Of a DNA stretch of 64,000 nt, positions 1 to 11,500 are shown piece after piece. Both the position numbers and the translations under genes were made by a program. The notes under the pieces were generated by a model that saw nothing but the letters and a program-made list of their open reading frames with translations, was not told the DNA's origin and ran no database searches. This DNA comes from Phytophthora colocasiae (taxonomy: Eukaryota; Oomycota; Peronosporomycetes; Peronosporales; Peronosporaceae): positions 1,054,001 to 1,118,000 of the forward strand of contig JAGKQI010000078.1 in assembly GCA_018806915.1 (NCBI GenBank), written 5' to 3'. Position 1 is the first letter of the stretch, and each line of letters opens with the position of its first letter.

Positions 1-86
1 GGAACACCATGTCGCTCATCTTTCGTAGATGGAATGGATAGAAGTTTTCGTTGTGGGAGACTTAGAGATGGTTGTGGTTGTACGTC
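1..86 (-). pseudogene. Tail of NEK-like kinase exon 4 (remnant)
   Basis: This stretch matches the last kinase exon of the array (compare 2709-2794, 58004-58087) almost base for base. It then switches abruptly to CRN 3' coding sequence at about 86-88, where both parents share the trinucleotide TCA. It is therefore the left half of a deletion junction: the rest of the kinase gene that normally lies between it and a CRN is gone. It cannot make a kinase. Confidence 0.8.
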
Positions 87-1570
87 ATGGATGAACTTGG
101 TTGTGACCTTCTTTTTCGTGGTGGTTGTGGCCTTCTTTTTCTTCTTTTCCGTCGATTGCATCGCCTCGGTGTATATGACCGATTTCGCCGATCCAAATGC
201 CTCTTGCAGATGAGCTCCATACTTCGTCGCGCATATGAAAAGAACGTTCAGACAGCCATCATTGCAACGACCGTGGGTGGCCAAATGTCGTGTCAAAGAG
301 ATGATCAGCAGCCAGTGTCACTTGCTCCTCAGTCAGTTGCAATTGGTCCCGAATTCTCTCGCCCTTTGTTTCTTCCCATCGCGTCTTCTTGATGATCGTC
401 CTCTTGATGATTGATCGAATCACGCCCAAGGGGATGAAGATCGAGTTGCTCGAACTTGAAGGGGATATTGAACATTCTGTACCTCGTAACATAGTCCAGG
501 AATGACGCTCTACCGGCAATAAGGAAAAACAGTTTCCGATTATAAAACAGAGGTTGCAACATTTTGCAAAACTTGAAGAATTGTACTCTCCTCGCAGCAT
601 TATCCAGTTTTTTGTGGTCAAAAGTCAAGCCGATTTCATCGATCACTATGAAAAGGGGCCCCACTTCCTCCGTTAACTTTTTCAAAAGAGTCACATAGTC
701 ATTTTCGAGATTGTCGAAAGCGCGTGGTAAAACGTCGTAGTTTGCTTTGAAGAAAGCCCGAATGCGCTTGGCCAAACTTTGTGACGCTAGATAATAATCA
801 AAGTCACCATTCTCGTCCAGAACATGCGCTTGTGCCAACGTGATACGTATCGTGTGGCAGCTGCATAAAGTGTTCATAAATTCATCCGCTGTCGTGTCAG
901 GCTTTAGCGACTGGCATCTCCGAATGTACTCTTGACCAAATCTCGACTTTCCGAGTCCAAACACATTGTCCAAAAGCGGAATCACCCATGTTAGGCCATA
1001 TCCGTCTTTCGCCCGATTGAAATTTACTTTGTGGAATTTGACGAGGTCCTTCACCGCCTTCTCTCGATTGACGAAGAAGAGCCTAGAGTCTCTAGAATAC
1101 ACTGGTTCTTCTTCCTTCCATTCCCACTTCTTCACTTCAGTCGTTTTCAGTCTCTTCATCGACTTCTGATCTTCAATCTCGGAGTGCAGTCGCGTTTGAC
1201 TCGGCACAGATTGCTCCTCAGGAAGTCTCACGAGTACGTGAACCACATCCTCTCCAAGCGGTACATCTTCCCCAAACAACCGCGGATCTTTAGCTCTGTT
1301 CAACTTCCACGTGGGCCATAACGCCTTCAACTTTGAAGTGTCAACACGGTTCAGCAGCAGCTTATTGACCAGATCTTCGTCATATGACAACCAGCCGCTT
1401 TCCTCTGTCTTCGCCAGGAAAAGTTGTAGCTTGTCAGCATCGACACCCGTTAAGTCGTTCTTCATCTTCTTCTTGATCACCTTCTGCAACGCGGAAACCG
1501 ACTCAGTATTGTCAATGTTCACCTCGAACGCACTTCCCTCCCCGACAATCGCACAGAACAGCTTCACCAT
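87..1570 (-). pseudogene. CRN effector pseudogene, copy 1 (internal deletion, frameshift)
   Basis: The start at 1570 gives the Crinkler header MVKLFCAIVG, followed by LQLFLAK near residue 50, HVLVRLP near residue 115, the P-loop-like GLGKS and the Walker B segment LFIVIDEIG. The open frame runs to 329. The homologous reading continues in another frame from about 420 down to 270, so there is a frameshift near 415. At about 270 the sequence jumps from the NTPase part straight to the last ~60 codons of the family, a deletion of about 0.8 kb relative to the copy at 34149-36593. Upstream, GGAATGA at 1594-1600 is the reverse complement of the oomycete initiator TCATTCC. CRN proteins are secreted host-directed effectors; this copy is not expected to be functional. 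Confidence 0.9.
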
Positions 1571-1683
1571 CTTCTCTCGAGTCGGCGGATTCTGGAATGA
1601 ATGAATAGGGAGGGAGAATTTCCGTCCGTATTAGGTGAAATGTGATGAAGGCGTATCACGTCACCCAAGATTGGTAAGTGAGT

Positions 1684-2517
1684 GATGGAACTGCTGCTGC
1701 TGGACTTGCCGAGGCCAGCCGGGAATGCTAGTGGTGCAACGTCGTGTTGCTTCGCGTACGGCCACACGAGCAGTGGGAAGACACACGATCTTCGGATATG
1801 ACGCTGAGCTAGGTATGTGCCAGCGGTTAGTTCTCAAAATCTGTTTGCAGAGAGTGAGGGGGGCTTGCTCGAGATCGTGACGACGGCACTTGCAGAAGCT
1901 CGACAGGAAGTCGCCTTAGTGCAGTCCCGAGTGGTTCCTCTGGGAAAAGCTCGTGACGACTTGTATATTGCGAACCAGTCGCACATGTACATAATCGTCG
2001 ATGGGAAACCAGTTCTTTCCGGTGTTCGGCCTCCTAAAGAGGACGAAGATCGACTGCAGACGTTGCAGAGTCAAGTTGACGCCGCAGAGGCAGAGGTAAC
2101 AGCCATGAAAGCTCGTGTTGAAGCAGAGAAGGCGAAGTGTCCTGGTGGGATGTTCGTGCTGGTTGATCTCGCTGGTGCAGAGTACACGGGCGAGGGCTTA
2201 GCTCGCAGTTCCAAGGAGCACAAGGAAGCTCGAGAGATTAACTCGAGTCTGCTATCCCTCAAGGAATGCATCAGAGTACAAGCTCGAAGGGGAAAAGGAC
2301 ACATTCCCTACAGGAACTCGAAACTCACGATGCTGCTCAAGTGCTACCTGGAGACGGACAAACCTTCATCCATGATCATGATCACAAATGTGTTGGCGAC
2401 CAAAATCCACTTGCGAAAAGCTCTGGATTCGATCAGATACGCTGCGTTAGTTGCCTCTGCATTCATTCTTCCCAAGACGAGAAGACGGGCATGAAGCGAC
2501 GAAAATCGGTTAAGTAG
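1684..2517 (+). pseudogene. Kinesin-motor fragment, copy 1
   Basis: Readable motifs are the kinesin P-loop (GHTSSGKTHTIFG in sister copies), the switch II motif LVDLAGAE, and the EINSSLLSLKECIR and IPYRNSKLTMLLK segments, which together look most like a kinesin-13/KIF2-type motor. The N-terminal beta-strands and a recognisable switch I (SSRSH) are missing. Between P-loop and switch II lies a charged helical stretch instead. The longest frame is 1817-2494. Indels put the P-loop part (before 1800) and the C-terminus (after 2460) in other frames. It shares the variant TTCTCAAAATC near 1833 and a one-base loss near 2463 with copy 6 (62514-63351), so these two are sister copies. Confidence 0.85.
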
Positions 2518-2641
2518 GACCAGCAAAAGCGGTGAGGATAAATCGACATCCAAGATCTATTCAAGCCCGATAAGTTGGGAAGAAAACATTGCTGATATTG
2601 ATGAGCTCTGATATTGGTTGGTTTCATGTGCATTCGTTGAC

Positions 2642-3031
2642 TTAGGTCTGATGCCGAGATATCCCGATATGAACACCACGCACCTCAAATTGTAGCACTG
2701 GTTGATCAGGAACACCATGTCGCTCATCTTTCGTAGATGGAATGGATAGAAGTTTTCGTTGTGGGAGACTTGGAGATGGTTGTGGTTGTACGTCAAGCTA
2801 CAAAACACTACCCGTAAGTAAATTGCTCGTACACAGTGCACAACAAGCAACATGCCCGTATCAACGGTGAAGGAACTCGCCAAAGACGATCATTTTTCTT
2901 GCGATTCTGGTGTGATCGGACTCCTCGGAGTATCGGAGTTGTGGTCACTCGTTTTACTGGAGCTGGTGGTGGCGATATGAATGTTTGTCTCTGAGCTGTG
3001 TTTTCTGTTGGTCTATTCGCTTCACTCTGTA
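2642..3031 (-). pseudogene. 3' end of NEK-like kinase, copy 1 (truncated)
   Basis: Only the proline-rich linker and the final exon of the array kinase remain. Exon 4 stops at 2642-2644, and the linker is recognisable up to about 3031 by its TFISPPPAPV segment. The catalytic domain is absent. At about 3031 the homology ends and an unrelated minus-strand open frame begins, so this is another recombination breakpoint inside the array. Confidence 0.8.
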
Positions 3032-3319
3032 CTGGCACATTGTCGTGGCTCGATGCCAGTAGGGAATTGAATCACTGGTACGGTGCTCATGGGTCGATAT
3101 AGTGTTATCCGCTTCGTACGTTGCCTGGTTTGGAGTATAGAGCGTCATACTACCCGTACAAGCCAGAAGACGACCGAGTTGTCCGACAAGCATTGGCTCG
3201 CAGGATCTGGCTGCACACTCATGCCCACCACTCATAGTGAATTCCACCAGCCATACGCTTTCGTCAGCCCATACGAGCTGATTGAGATGGCGATTGGGAG
3301 GAAGCGTGCTCCTAGCGAC
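2954..3319 (-). pseudogene. Unknown protein, C-terminal part, split by Copia composite
   Basis: An open minus-strand frame runs leftwards from the Copia edge, across the kinase junction, to a stop at 2954. Read across the target site ATACC (3320-3324 and 12995-12999) it continues in the same frame into the open reading at 13000-13261, so one gene was split by the insertion. The joined frame would span roughly 200 codons. No family is recognised; it is rich in Cys, Thr and His near its end, and the last part overlaps kinase-derived DNA. It may itself be a truncated gene. Confidence 0.5.
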
Positions 3320-3324
3320 ATACC
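3320..3324. repeat. Target site duplication, left (ATACC)
   Basis: The 5-bp ATACC immediately left of the first Copia LTR is repeated at 12995-12999, immediately right of the last one. A 5-bp duplication is normal for Copia integration. It shows that the whole 9.67 kb block, not each element alone, has one pair of target-site flanks. Confidence 0.8.
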
Positions 3325-3740
3325 AATTGAGAGTATAGCGAATCGAGGCTTGATAGTGAAGTGAGTAGGAGGAAGTAAATCCAAAAGTGAGTTTATTGAG
3401 TTAGCCCGCACTCACTAATCTACCCTTGCTCTCCTTGAGCTCCCCTTGTAGACCTTTGTGAAACGGGAACGCTTGATGTAACGGGAACGCCTTGTGAAAC
3501 GGGAACGCTTGATGTAACGAAAACGATTGATGTAACGGGAACGATTTGTGCACATCTTGAGATCAGCAAATTGAAGTTCTCGTCCATTCAGAATAGTGTA
3601 TCCAAGGTAGATCGCCAATCGTATTGCAGCATCCACGCGTCTTCCACTGTTGTCCTCACTTGGCACGCGTTGTGCGCGTGAAAGCTGCGTGCTTCGAGGT
3701 AGGGACCCAGTATAGGAGACGGCGAAGTGCAATCTCAACA
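3325..3740 (-). repeat. Copia LTR a (3' LTR of element A)
   Basis: In sense it runs from TGTTGAGATTGC (right end) to CTCTCAATT (left end). Next to it, at 3741-3750, is the polypurine tract TGAGTGGGG in sense. It contains a run of 18-bp units of the type AACGGGAACGCTTGATGT. Its diagnostic variants (GATCAGC, CCATTCAG) match LTR c rather than LTR b. Confidence 0.88.
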
Positions 3741-4680
3741 CCCCACTCAATTCGACGTCTCGAACTTGGGAATGACGTTGCTGCGTTCCATCAAGTAGCG
3801 CAACGTCTTGGAAGAGAGGCCCTTGGTCAAGTAGTCCGCTAGTTGGTTCTTAGACTCCTGGTAGGTCAGCTCAACCTCGCCACTGGCAATCTTCTCTCGG
3901 ATGAAATGGTAGCGAATGTCGATGTGCTTGGTGCGAGCTTGATAACCGACATTCTTCGCCAAAGCCATGGCACCCTGGTTGTCCTCGTAGATCACCGTAG
4001 GGTCCACTTGCTTTGCACCAATGTCCTTGAGTAGTCGACGCAGCCATACTACTTCTTTGATGCACTCACTCAGAGCCATGTACTCTGCCTCAGTAGAACT
4101 CAGTGCGACCGTCTTCTGGAACGTCGAACGCCACACCACCGGAGCACCACACATCATGAGCATCATTCCGCTCACTGAGCGTCTGTCGTCACGGTTACCG
4201 GCCCAGTCAGCATCCGAGTAAGCCGTCATCTCAGTTCCCAGTAGGCGTACATGATGCCCACTTCCTTGGTCTTCAGCAGGTAGCGCACCACCTTGACTCC
4301 CGCATTCCAATGCGCATCACCTGGGTTTTCCAGGAAGCGACTCAACTTGGCAACAGCAACCGCAATGTCAGGTCGTGTTCCGCATGTCAGATACATGAGG
4401 CTACCGATGAGCGATCGGTAGGGCCTTGACTTCATCTTGGCCTTGTACTCCTCTGTCTGCGTGCCGTCGTCCTTGGTCAAGTGAAGACTTGGATCCAGTG
4501 GCATCAGGCTTGGCTTCGCGTTTTCTTGACCGAATTTCTTGATGATCGACTCTGTATATGCGCGTTGAGAGATGGCCAATGTTTTATTGTCCATATCGTA
4601 GTCGATCTCAATCCCGAGAATAAATCGAGCGCGTCCGAGGTCCTTGATCCGGAATTTGTCCGCGATGCCAGCCTTCACTG
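3741..4680 (-). pseudogene. Copia A pol, C-terminal part (end of RT, RNase H)
   Basis: Sense reading starts at the breakpoint just after the YVDD motif region and continues through the rest of reverse transcriptase. It reaches the RNase H domain with AYSDADWAGN, SSTEAEYMALSE and DNQGAMALAK. Two overlapping frames (4226-4699 and 3747-4310) reveal a frameshift near 4240. The matching first half of the gene lies inverted at 5088-8160, so it cannot be expressed as one protein. Confidence 0.88.
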
Positions 4681-4685
4681 ACCCG
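4681..4685. repeat. 5-bp internal duplication at LTR b joint (ACCCG)
   Basis: On the sense strand of element A this is CGGGT, next to the TG end of LTR b. It pairs with CGCGT at 8156-8160 with one mismatch. In the unbroken copy in element B the site reads CGCGT once (around 9521-9525 on the complementary strand). The duplication is the size expected from integrase joining. Confidence 0.7.
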
Positions 4686-5083
4686 TGTTGAGATTGCACT
4701 TCGCCGTCTCCTATACTGGGTCCCTACCTCGAAGCACGCAGCTTTCACGCGCACAACGCGTGCCAAGTGAGGACAACAGTGGAAGACGCGTGGATGCTGC
4801 AATACGATTGGCGGTCTACCTTGGATACACTATTCTGATTGGACGAGAACTTCAATTTGCTAATCTCAAGATGTGCACAAATCGTTCCCGTTACATCAAT
4901 CGTTCCCGTTACATCAATCGTTCCCGTTACATCAAGCGTTCCCGTTTCACAAAGGTCTACAAGGGGAGCCCAAGGAGAGCAAGGGTAGATTAGTGAATGC
5001 GGGCTAACTCAATAAACTCACTTTTGGATTTACTTCCTCCTACTCACTTCACTATCAAGCCTCGATTCGCTATACTCTCAATT
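4686..5083 (+). repeat. Copia LTR b (5' LTR of element A, inverted)
   Basis: It starts TGTTGAGATTGC and ends CTCTCAATT, followed directly by the primer-binding region TGGTTATGAGCCC (5083-5095). The 18-bp repeat block has one unit fewer than in LTRs a and c and different unit variants. GATTAGC-type and CCAATCAG-type variants match LTR d. Confidence 0.88.
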
Positions 5084-5087
5084 GGTT

Positions 5088-8000
5088 ATGAGCCCAAGCT
5101 ACGCCGACAACATCGACAAGCTCGTGGAAGACAACTACTTCCACTGGGAGTTCAACATGTGGATGAAGCTCGCTCGGAAGGGACTGCTACCGCAGATCAT
5201 CAAGCCCGAGTTCGACCAAGTGAGTGATCGCTCCACGGCGGAATGGAAGACCAACGATCTGAAGGCACTTGGTGTTATCGCTGGAGACGTGAGTCTCACG
5301 TACCAAGCCTACGTCCGTGGAGCACTGACTGCCGCTGAGGCGTGGACGATGCTCGAGGAGCACTTCAACAAGAAGACGCTCAAGAACCGGCTTCTCGTCA
5401 TCAAGAAGTTGAACAACTTCAAGATGGAGCCCGGGACCAAGTTCGCTTCCCACGTCGATCAGTTCAAGGAGATCGTCCTCCAGATGGAGACGATCGGTGA
5501 GACTCTGGATGAGACTCGCCAGCTCGTGTTGCTCCTTGGCAGTCTGACGGACGAGTACAAGATGATATGTACTGTCCTCGAGAATACGCCAAACATGTCG
5601 CTGGCCTACGCGATTCAAGCTCTCTCTGGTGTTCAAGCTTCGGATGAATCGTCATCGGCTCAAGAGAAGGCTTTCTCTACGAAGAAGAAGGACTTCGGGG
5701 GCAAGCGTCGCTTCAACGGCAAGTGCTTCTACTGCAAGAAGCAAGGGCACCGAGAGTTCGAGTGCCGCAAGAAGAAAGCCGACCAAGAACGAGGGCAAGC
5801 TGCGCAAGAGGAAGCGTCCGACGACTTCTCGTTCATGGCTACGAGTGCGATGACCAAGAGTGAATGGCTCGTCGACTCTGGTGCAAGTTCGCACATGACC
5901 AGCGTCCGGGACAAGTTTGTGTCCATGAAGGAGCTGAAGACGCCAGTCCGCATCACGATCGCGGATGGCTCGAAAATCGACGCAGTTGCAAAGGGCACCG
6001 TCGGGTTGAAGCTGATGGACGGGAAGTCTGTCAAGCTGTCGGATGTCCTGTACATCCCAGAAGTTGAAGGAAGCCTCATCTCGGTGTCGAAGCTGGCCGA
6101 GAAAGGAGTCGTCGCCCAGTTCAGCAAGGACAAGTGTACCTTTCGCTACGGGGACGCTACTGTGATGGAAGCTAAGCGCTGTGGAAATGTCTACAAGCTG
6201 AAGACAGTGGGGGACGAGGTGTGTCATGCTGCAACGACCACCCGTAAGGAGCCATGGGCTGTTGTGCACGCCCGACTCGGCCACATCCCGTTCAAGCGTT
6301 ATGAGAAACTACTTACCATGGCAGAAGGAGTGCCTCGCATTACGGGTGGAGTCCCTGGGGACGACGTATGCGCTGGCTGCTGCATGGGCAGATGAAAGCT
6401 GACGACTATCCAAGGCATCCGGTGAAGGTCGTCAAGAGTGCAGGTGTGCTTGAACTGGTGCATACGGACGTGATGGGTCCGATGCAGACGAGGACACCTG
6501 GTGGTTGCACGTACGTTGTGACATTCATTGACGACTACTCACGTTACGTGACCGTCCACTTCATGAAAGCGAAGTCGGAGGTGCTGTCCAAGTTCAAAAT
6601 CTACAAGGCAGCGATGGAGAACGCTACGGGCAAGAGTATCAAGCGTCTGCGTTCGGACAATGGTGGTGAATACACCGGTCGCCAGTTCAAGGCGTTCCTC
6701 AACCAGCATGGCATCAAGCATGAGAAGACGGTGCCATACACGCCCCAGCAGAACGGTCTGGCTGAGCGCATGAACCGGAGCCTCGTGGAGATGGCTCGTT
6801 GTCTGCTCTACCATGAGCGTCAACAAGAAGTGGTGGGCCGAGGCGGTCAACACTGCTGCGTGGATCATCAGTCGGATCCCCAACTCGGTGACTGTGAAGA
6901 CACCGTTCGAGATTGTGCACAAATCGAAGCCACAGCTCAGGAACGTCAAGGTGTTTGGTGCTCTTGGCTACGCTCACATCCCCGACGAGAAGCGTCGCAA
7001 GTTGGATGCCAAAGCGTTCAAATGTCGTTTCCTTGGATACGAGGATGGTGTGAAGGGCTACCGAGTCCTCAATGTGTCAACGGGTAAGGTGCAAATCGTT
7101 CCCACTGTGAAGTTCATCGAAACGACCAATCCCCAGCACCTCATGGTACAGGATGAAGATGAACCAGCAACCAACGTGCCTGTCATGAGTGGACAACCGT
7201 CCAAGGGTTCAATGGAGATTGTTCCGGTCGTTGTTGAAGGTGCTGACGTCATTCCACTTCAACGTGACGTGAACAGTCAAATCATCCCTTACGAGTCCAC
7301 CCATCCCATGATTACTCGTTCGCGTACTCGTAACATCGACGAAATTGACGATCCTGAAGAGGCTGGCGCAACCAAGAAGCAGATTATCCTGCCGTCAACC
7401 ACGGGGACCAAGCGTCAGAAGATGACACAAGAAAGGGTTAAACCAAGTGGCGAACTGCTCGCACTTGAAGGTGGCCAAGCTATGGCTGCATCGGAGGAAG
7501 TCCCCAAGACGTATACAGAGGCGACGTCAGGCGAGGACAGCGATGAATGGAAGAAGGCAATTGCAAGTGAATTAGAGTCACTTACTGCAAACAAGACATG
7601 GAAGCTGGTACCAAGACCGGCTCACCAGCGCCCGATCGGATGTCGGTGGGTGTTCGCGTTGAAGCGCAACGAGAAAGGAGAAGTGACCCGGCACAAGGCT
7701 CACCTCGTCGCCAAGGGGTACTCTCAGCGTCACGGGATTGACTATGAAGAGACGTACGCGCCAGTGGCATACCTGAATTCGATCCGTGCTGTGCTGGCTA
7801 AGTGCTGTGCTGAAGGATTTGAGATCGAGCAATGCGACGTGGATACGGCGTTCCTGTATGGAAAGCTCGACGAAGAGATTTACATGGAATTGCCTGAAGG
7901 TCTGCGTGAGCTCCTGACGATGGCCGATGCTGAAGGTGAAGAAGACGTCGTCTGCCTACTCCTGCAAAGTTTGTATGGCCTGAAGCAAGCATCTCGTGTT

Positions 8001-8160
8001 TGGAACGAGACGATCGATGGTCACTTAAAAGACATGGGTTTCAAGGCGGCTGATGCTGATCCCTGTGTATACACCCGAGGTGATGGTGACGATGAATGTA
8101 TCGTGTGTCTTTACGTCGACGACATGCTGATTGCTTCAAAGGACAAGGGTGTCATCGCGT
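5088..8160 (+). pseudogene. Copia A gag-pol, N-terminal part (gag, protease, integrase, RT half)
   Basis: The ATG at 5088 sits inside the primer-binding sequence. In order: gag, a CX2CX4HX4C zinc knuckle (CFYCKKQGH...C, about 5727-5766), aspartic protease LVDSGASSHM near 5870, and the integrase HHCC region near 6255-6390. The integrase catalytic core follows (HTDVMGP, RSDNGGEY, QQNGLAERMN), then reverse transcriptase through YVDDMLIA near 8115. One base is lost near 6391 relative to element B and two near 6815, giving frameshifts. The frame ends abruptly at 8160, where LTR c begins. Confidence 0.9.
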
Positions 8161-8576
8161 AATTGAGAGTATAGCGAATCGAGGCTTGATAGTGAAGTGA
8201 GTAGGAGGAAGTAAATCCAAAAGTGAGTTTATTGAGTTAGCCCGCATTCACTAATCTACCCTTGTTCTCCTTGAGCTCCCCTTGTAGACCTTTGTGAAAC
8301 GGGAACGCTTGATGTAACGGGAACGCCTTGTGAAACGGGAACGCTTGATGTAACGAAAACGATTGATGTAACGGGAACGATTTGTGCACATCTTGAGATC
8401 AGCAAATTGAAGTTCTCGTCCATTCAGAATAGTGTATCCAAGGTAGACCGCCAATCGTATTGCAGCATCCACGCGTCTTCCACTGTTGTCCTCACTTGGC
8501 ACGCGTTGTGCGCGTGAAAGCTGCGTGCTTCGAGGTAGGGACCCAGTATAGGAGACGGCGAAGTGCAATCTCAACA
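8161..8576 (-). repeat. Copia LTR c (3' LTR of element B)
   Basis: It has the same 416-bp length and repeat block as LTR a. Its left end AATTGAGAG abuts the CGCGT end of the element A reverse transcriptase piece. The right side adjoins the element B polypurine tract near 8577-8586. Confidence 0.88.
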
Positions 8577-8583
8577 CCCCCAC

Positions 8584-11500
8584 TCAATTCGACGTCTCGA
8601 ACTTGGGAATGACGTTGCTGCGTTCCATCAAGTAGCGCAACGTCTTGGAAGAGAGGCCCTTGGTCAAGTAGTCCGCTAGTTGGTTCTTAGACTCCTGGTA
8701 GGTCAGCTCAACCTCGCCACTGGCAATCTTCTCTCGGATGAAATGGTAGCGAATGTCGATGTGCTTGGTGCGAGCTTGATAACCGACATTCTTCGCCAAA
8801 GCCATGGCACCTGGTTGTCCTCGTAGATCACCGTAGGGTCCACTTGCTTTGCACCAATGTCCTTGAGTAGTCGACGCAGCCATACTACTTCTTTGATGCA
8901 CTCACTCAGAGCCATGTACTCTGCCTCAGTAGAACTCAGTGCGACCGTCTTCTGGAACGTCGAACGCCACACCACCGGAGCACCACACATCATGAGCATC
9001 ATTCCGCTCACTGAGCGTCTGTCGTCACGGTTACCGGCCCAGTCAGCATCCGAGTAAGCCGTCATCTCCAGTTCCCAGTAGGCCATCGTACATGATACCC
9101 ACTTCCTTGGTCTTCAGCAGTTAGCGCACCACCTGGACTCCGCAGTCCAATGCGCATCACCTGGGTTTTCCAGGAAGCGACTCAACTTGGCAACAGCAAC
9201 CGCAATGTCAGGTCGTGTTCCGCATGTCAGATACATGAGGCTACCGATGAGCGATCGGTAGGGCCTTGACTTCATCTTGGCCTTGTACTCCTCTGTCTGC
9301 GTGCCGTCGTCCTTGGTCAAGTGAAGACTTGGATCCAGTGGCATTAGGCTTGGCTTCGCGTTTTCTTATCCGAATTTCTTGATGATCGACTCTGTATATG
9401 CGCGTTGAGAGATGGCCAATGTTTTATTGTCCATATCGTAGTCGATCTCAATCCCGAGAATAAATCGAGCGCGTCCGAGGTCCTTGATCCGGAATTTGTC
9501 CGCGATGCCAGCCTTCACTGACGCGATGACACCCTTGTCCTTTGAAGCAATCAGCATGTCGTCGACGTAAAGACACACGATACATTCATCGTCACCATCA
9601 CCTCGGGTGTATACACAGGGATCAGCATCAGCCGCCTTGAAACCCATGTCTTTTAAGTGACCATCGATCGTCTCGTTCCAAACACGAGATGCTTGCTTCA
9701 GGCCATACAAACTTTGCAGGAGTAGGCAGACGACGTCTTCTTCACCTTCAGCATCGGCCATCGTCAGGAGCTCACGCAGACCTTCAGGCAATTCCATGTA
9801 AATCTCTTCGTCGAGCTTTCCATACAGGAACGCCGTATCCACGTCGCATTGCTCGATCTCAAATCCTTCAGCACAGCACTTAGCCAGCACAGCACGGATC
9901 GAATTCAGGTATGCCACTGGCGCGTACGTCTCTTCATAGTCAATCCCGTGACGCTGAGAGTACCCCTTGGCGACGAGACGAGCCTTGTGCCGGGTCACTT
10001 CTCCTTTCTCGTTGCGCTTCAACGCGAACACCCACCGACATCCGATCGGGAGCTGGTGAGCCGGTCTTGGTACCAGCTTCCATGTCTTGTTTGCAGTAAG
10101 TGACTCCAATTCACTTGCAATTGCCTTCTTCCATTCATCGCTGTCCTCGCCTGACGTCGCCTCTGTATACGTCTTGGGGACTTCCTCCGATGCAGCCATA
10201 GCTTGGCCACCTTCAAGTGCGAGCAGTTCGCCACTTGGTTTAACCCTTTCTTGTGTCATCTTCTGACGCTTGGTCCCCGTGGTTGACGGCAGGATAATCT
10301 GCTTCTTGGTTGCGCCAGCCTCTTGGGATCGTCAATTTCGTCGATGTTACGAGTACGCGAACGAGTAATCATGGGATGGGTGGACTCGTAAGGGATGATT
10401 TGACTGTTCACGTCACGTTGAAGTGGAATGACGTCAGCACCTTCAACAACGACCGGAACAATCTCCATTGAACCCTTGGACGGTTGTCCACTCATGACAG
10501 GCACGTTGGTTGCTGGTTCATCTTCATCCTGTACCATGAGGTGCTGGGGATTGGTCGTTTCGATGAACTTCACAGTGGGAACGATTTGCACCTTACCCGT
10601 TGACACATTGAGGACTCGGTAGCCCTTCACACCATCCTCGTATCCAAGGAAACGACATTTGAACGCTTTGGCATCCAACTTGCGACGCTTCTCGTCGGGG
10701 ATGTGAGCGTAGCCAAGAGCACCAAGCACCTTGACGTTCCTGAGCTGTGGCTTCGATTTGTGCACAATCTCGAACGGTGTCTTCACAGTCACCGAGTTGG
10801 GGATCCGACTGATGATCCACGCAGCAGTGTTGACCGCCTCGGCCCACCACTTCTTGTTGACGCTCTCATGGTAGAGCAGACAACGAGCCATCTCCACGAG
10901 GCTCCGGTTCATGCGCTCAGCCAGACCGTTCTGCTGGGGCGTGTATGGCACCGTCTTCTCATGCTTGATGCCATGCTGGTTGAGGAACGCCTTGAACTGG
11001 CGACCGGTGTATTCACCACCATTGTCCGAACGCAGACGCTTGATACTCTTGCCCGTAGCGTTCTCCATCGCTGCCTTGTAGATTTTGAACTTGGACAGCA
11101 CCTCCGACTTCGCTTTCATGAAGTGGACGGTCACGTAACGTGAGTAGTCGTCAATGAATGTCACAACGTACGTGCAACCACCAGGTGTCCTCGTCTGCAT
11201 CGGACCCATCACGTCCGTATGCACCAGTTCAAGCACACCTGCACTCTTGACGACCTTCACCGGATGCCTTGGATAGTCGTCAGCTTTCATCTTGCCCATG
11301 CAGCAGCCAGCGCATACGTCGTCCCCAGGGACTCCACCCGTAATGCGAGGCACTCCTTCTGCCATGGTAAGTAGTTTCTCATAACGCTTGAACGGGATGT
11401 GGCCGAGTCGGGCGTGCACAACAGCCCATGGCTCCTTACGGGTGGTCGTTGCAGCATGACACACCTCGTCCCCCACTGTCTTCAGCTTGTAGACATTTCC

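Noticed and set aside
1031..1321. Conserved antisense open frame of about 96 codons over each CRN header (also 13652-13942, 30929-31219, 36048-36338, 41172-41462, 56328-56618)
   Set aside because: It is the exact complement of a strongly conserved CRN coding stretch and changes with it. It has no start context and no independent motif, so it is a shadow of the CRN frame.
3440..3560. CRISPR-like short repeats
   Set aside because: The 18-bp units are contiguous, with no spacers, and lie within a retrotransposon LTR in a eukaryotic setting.
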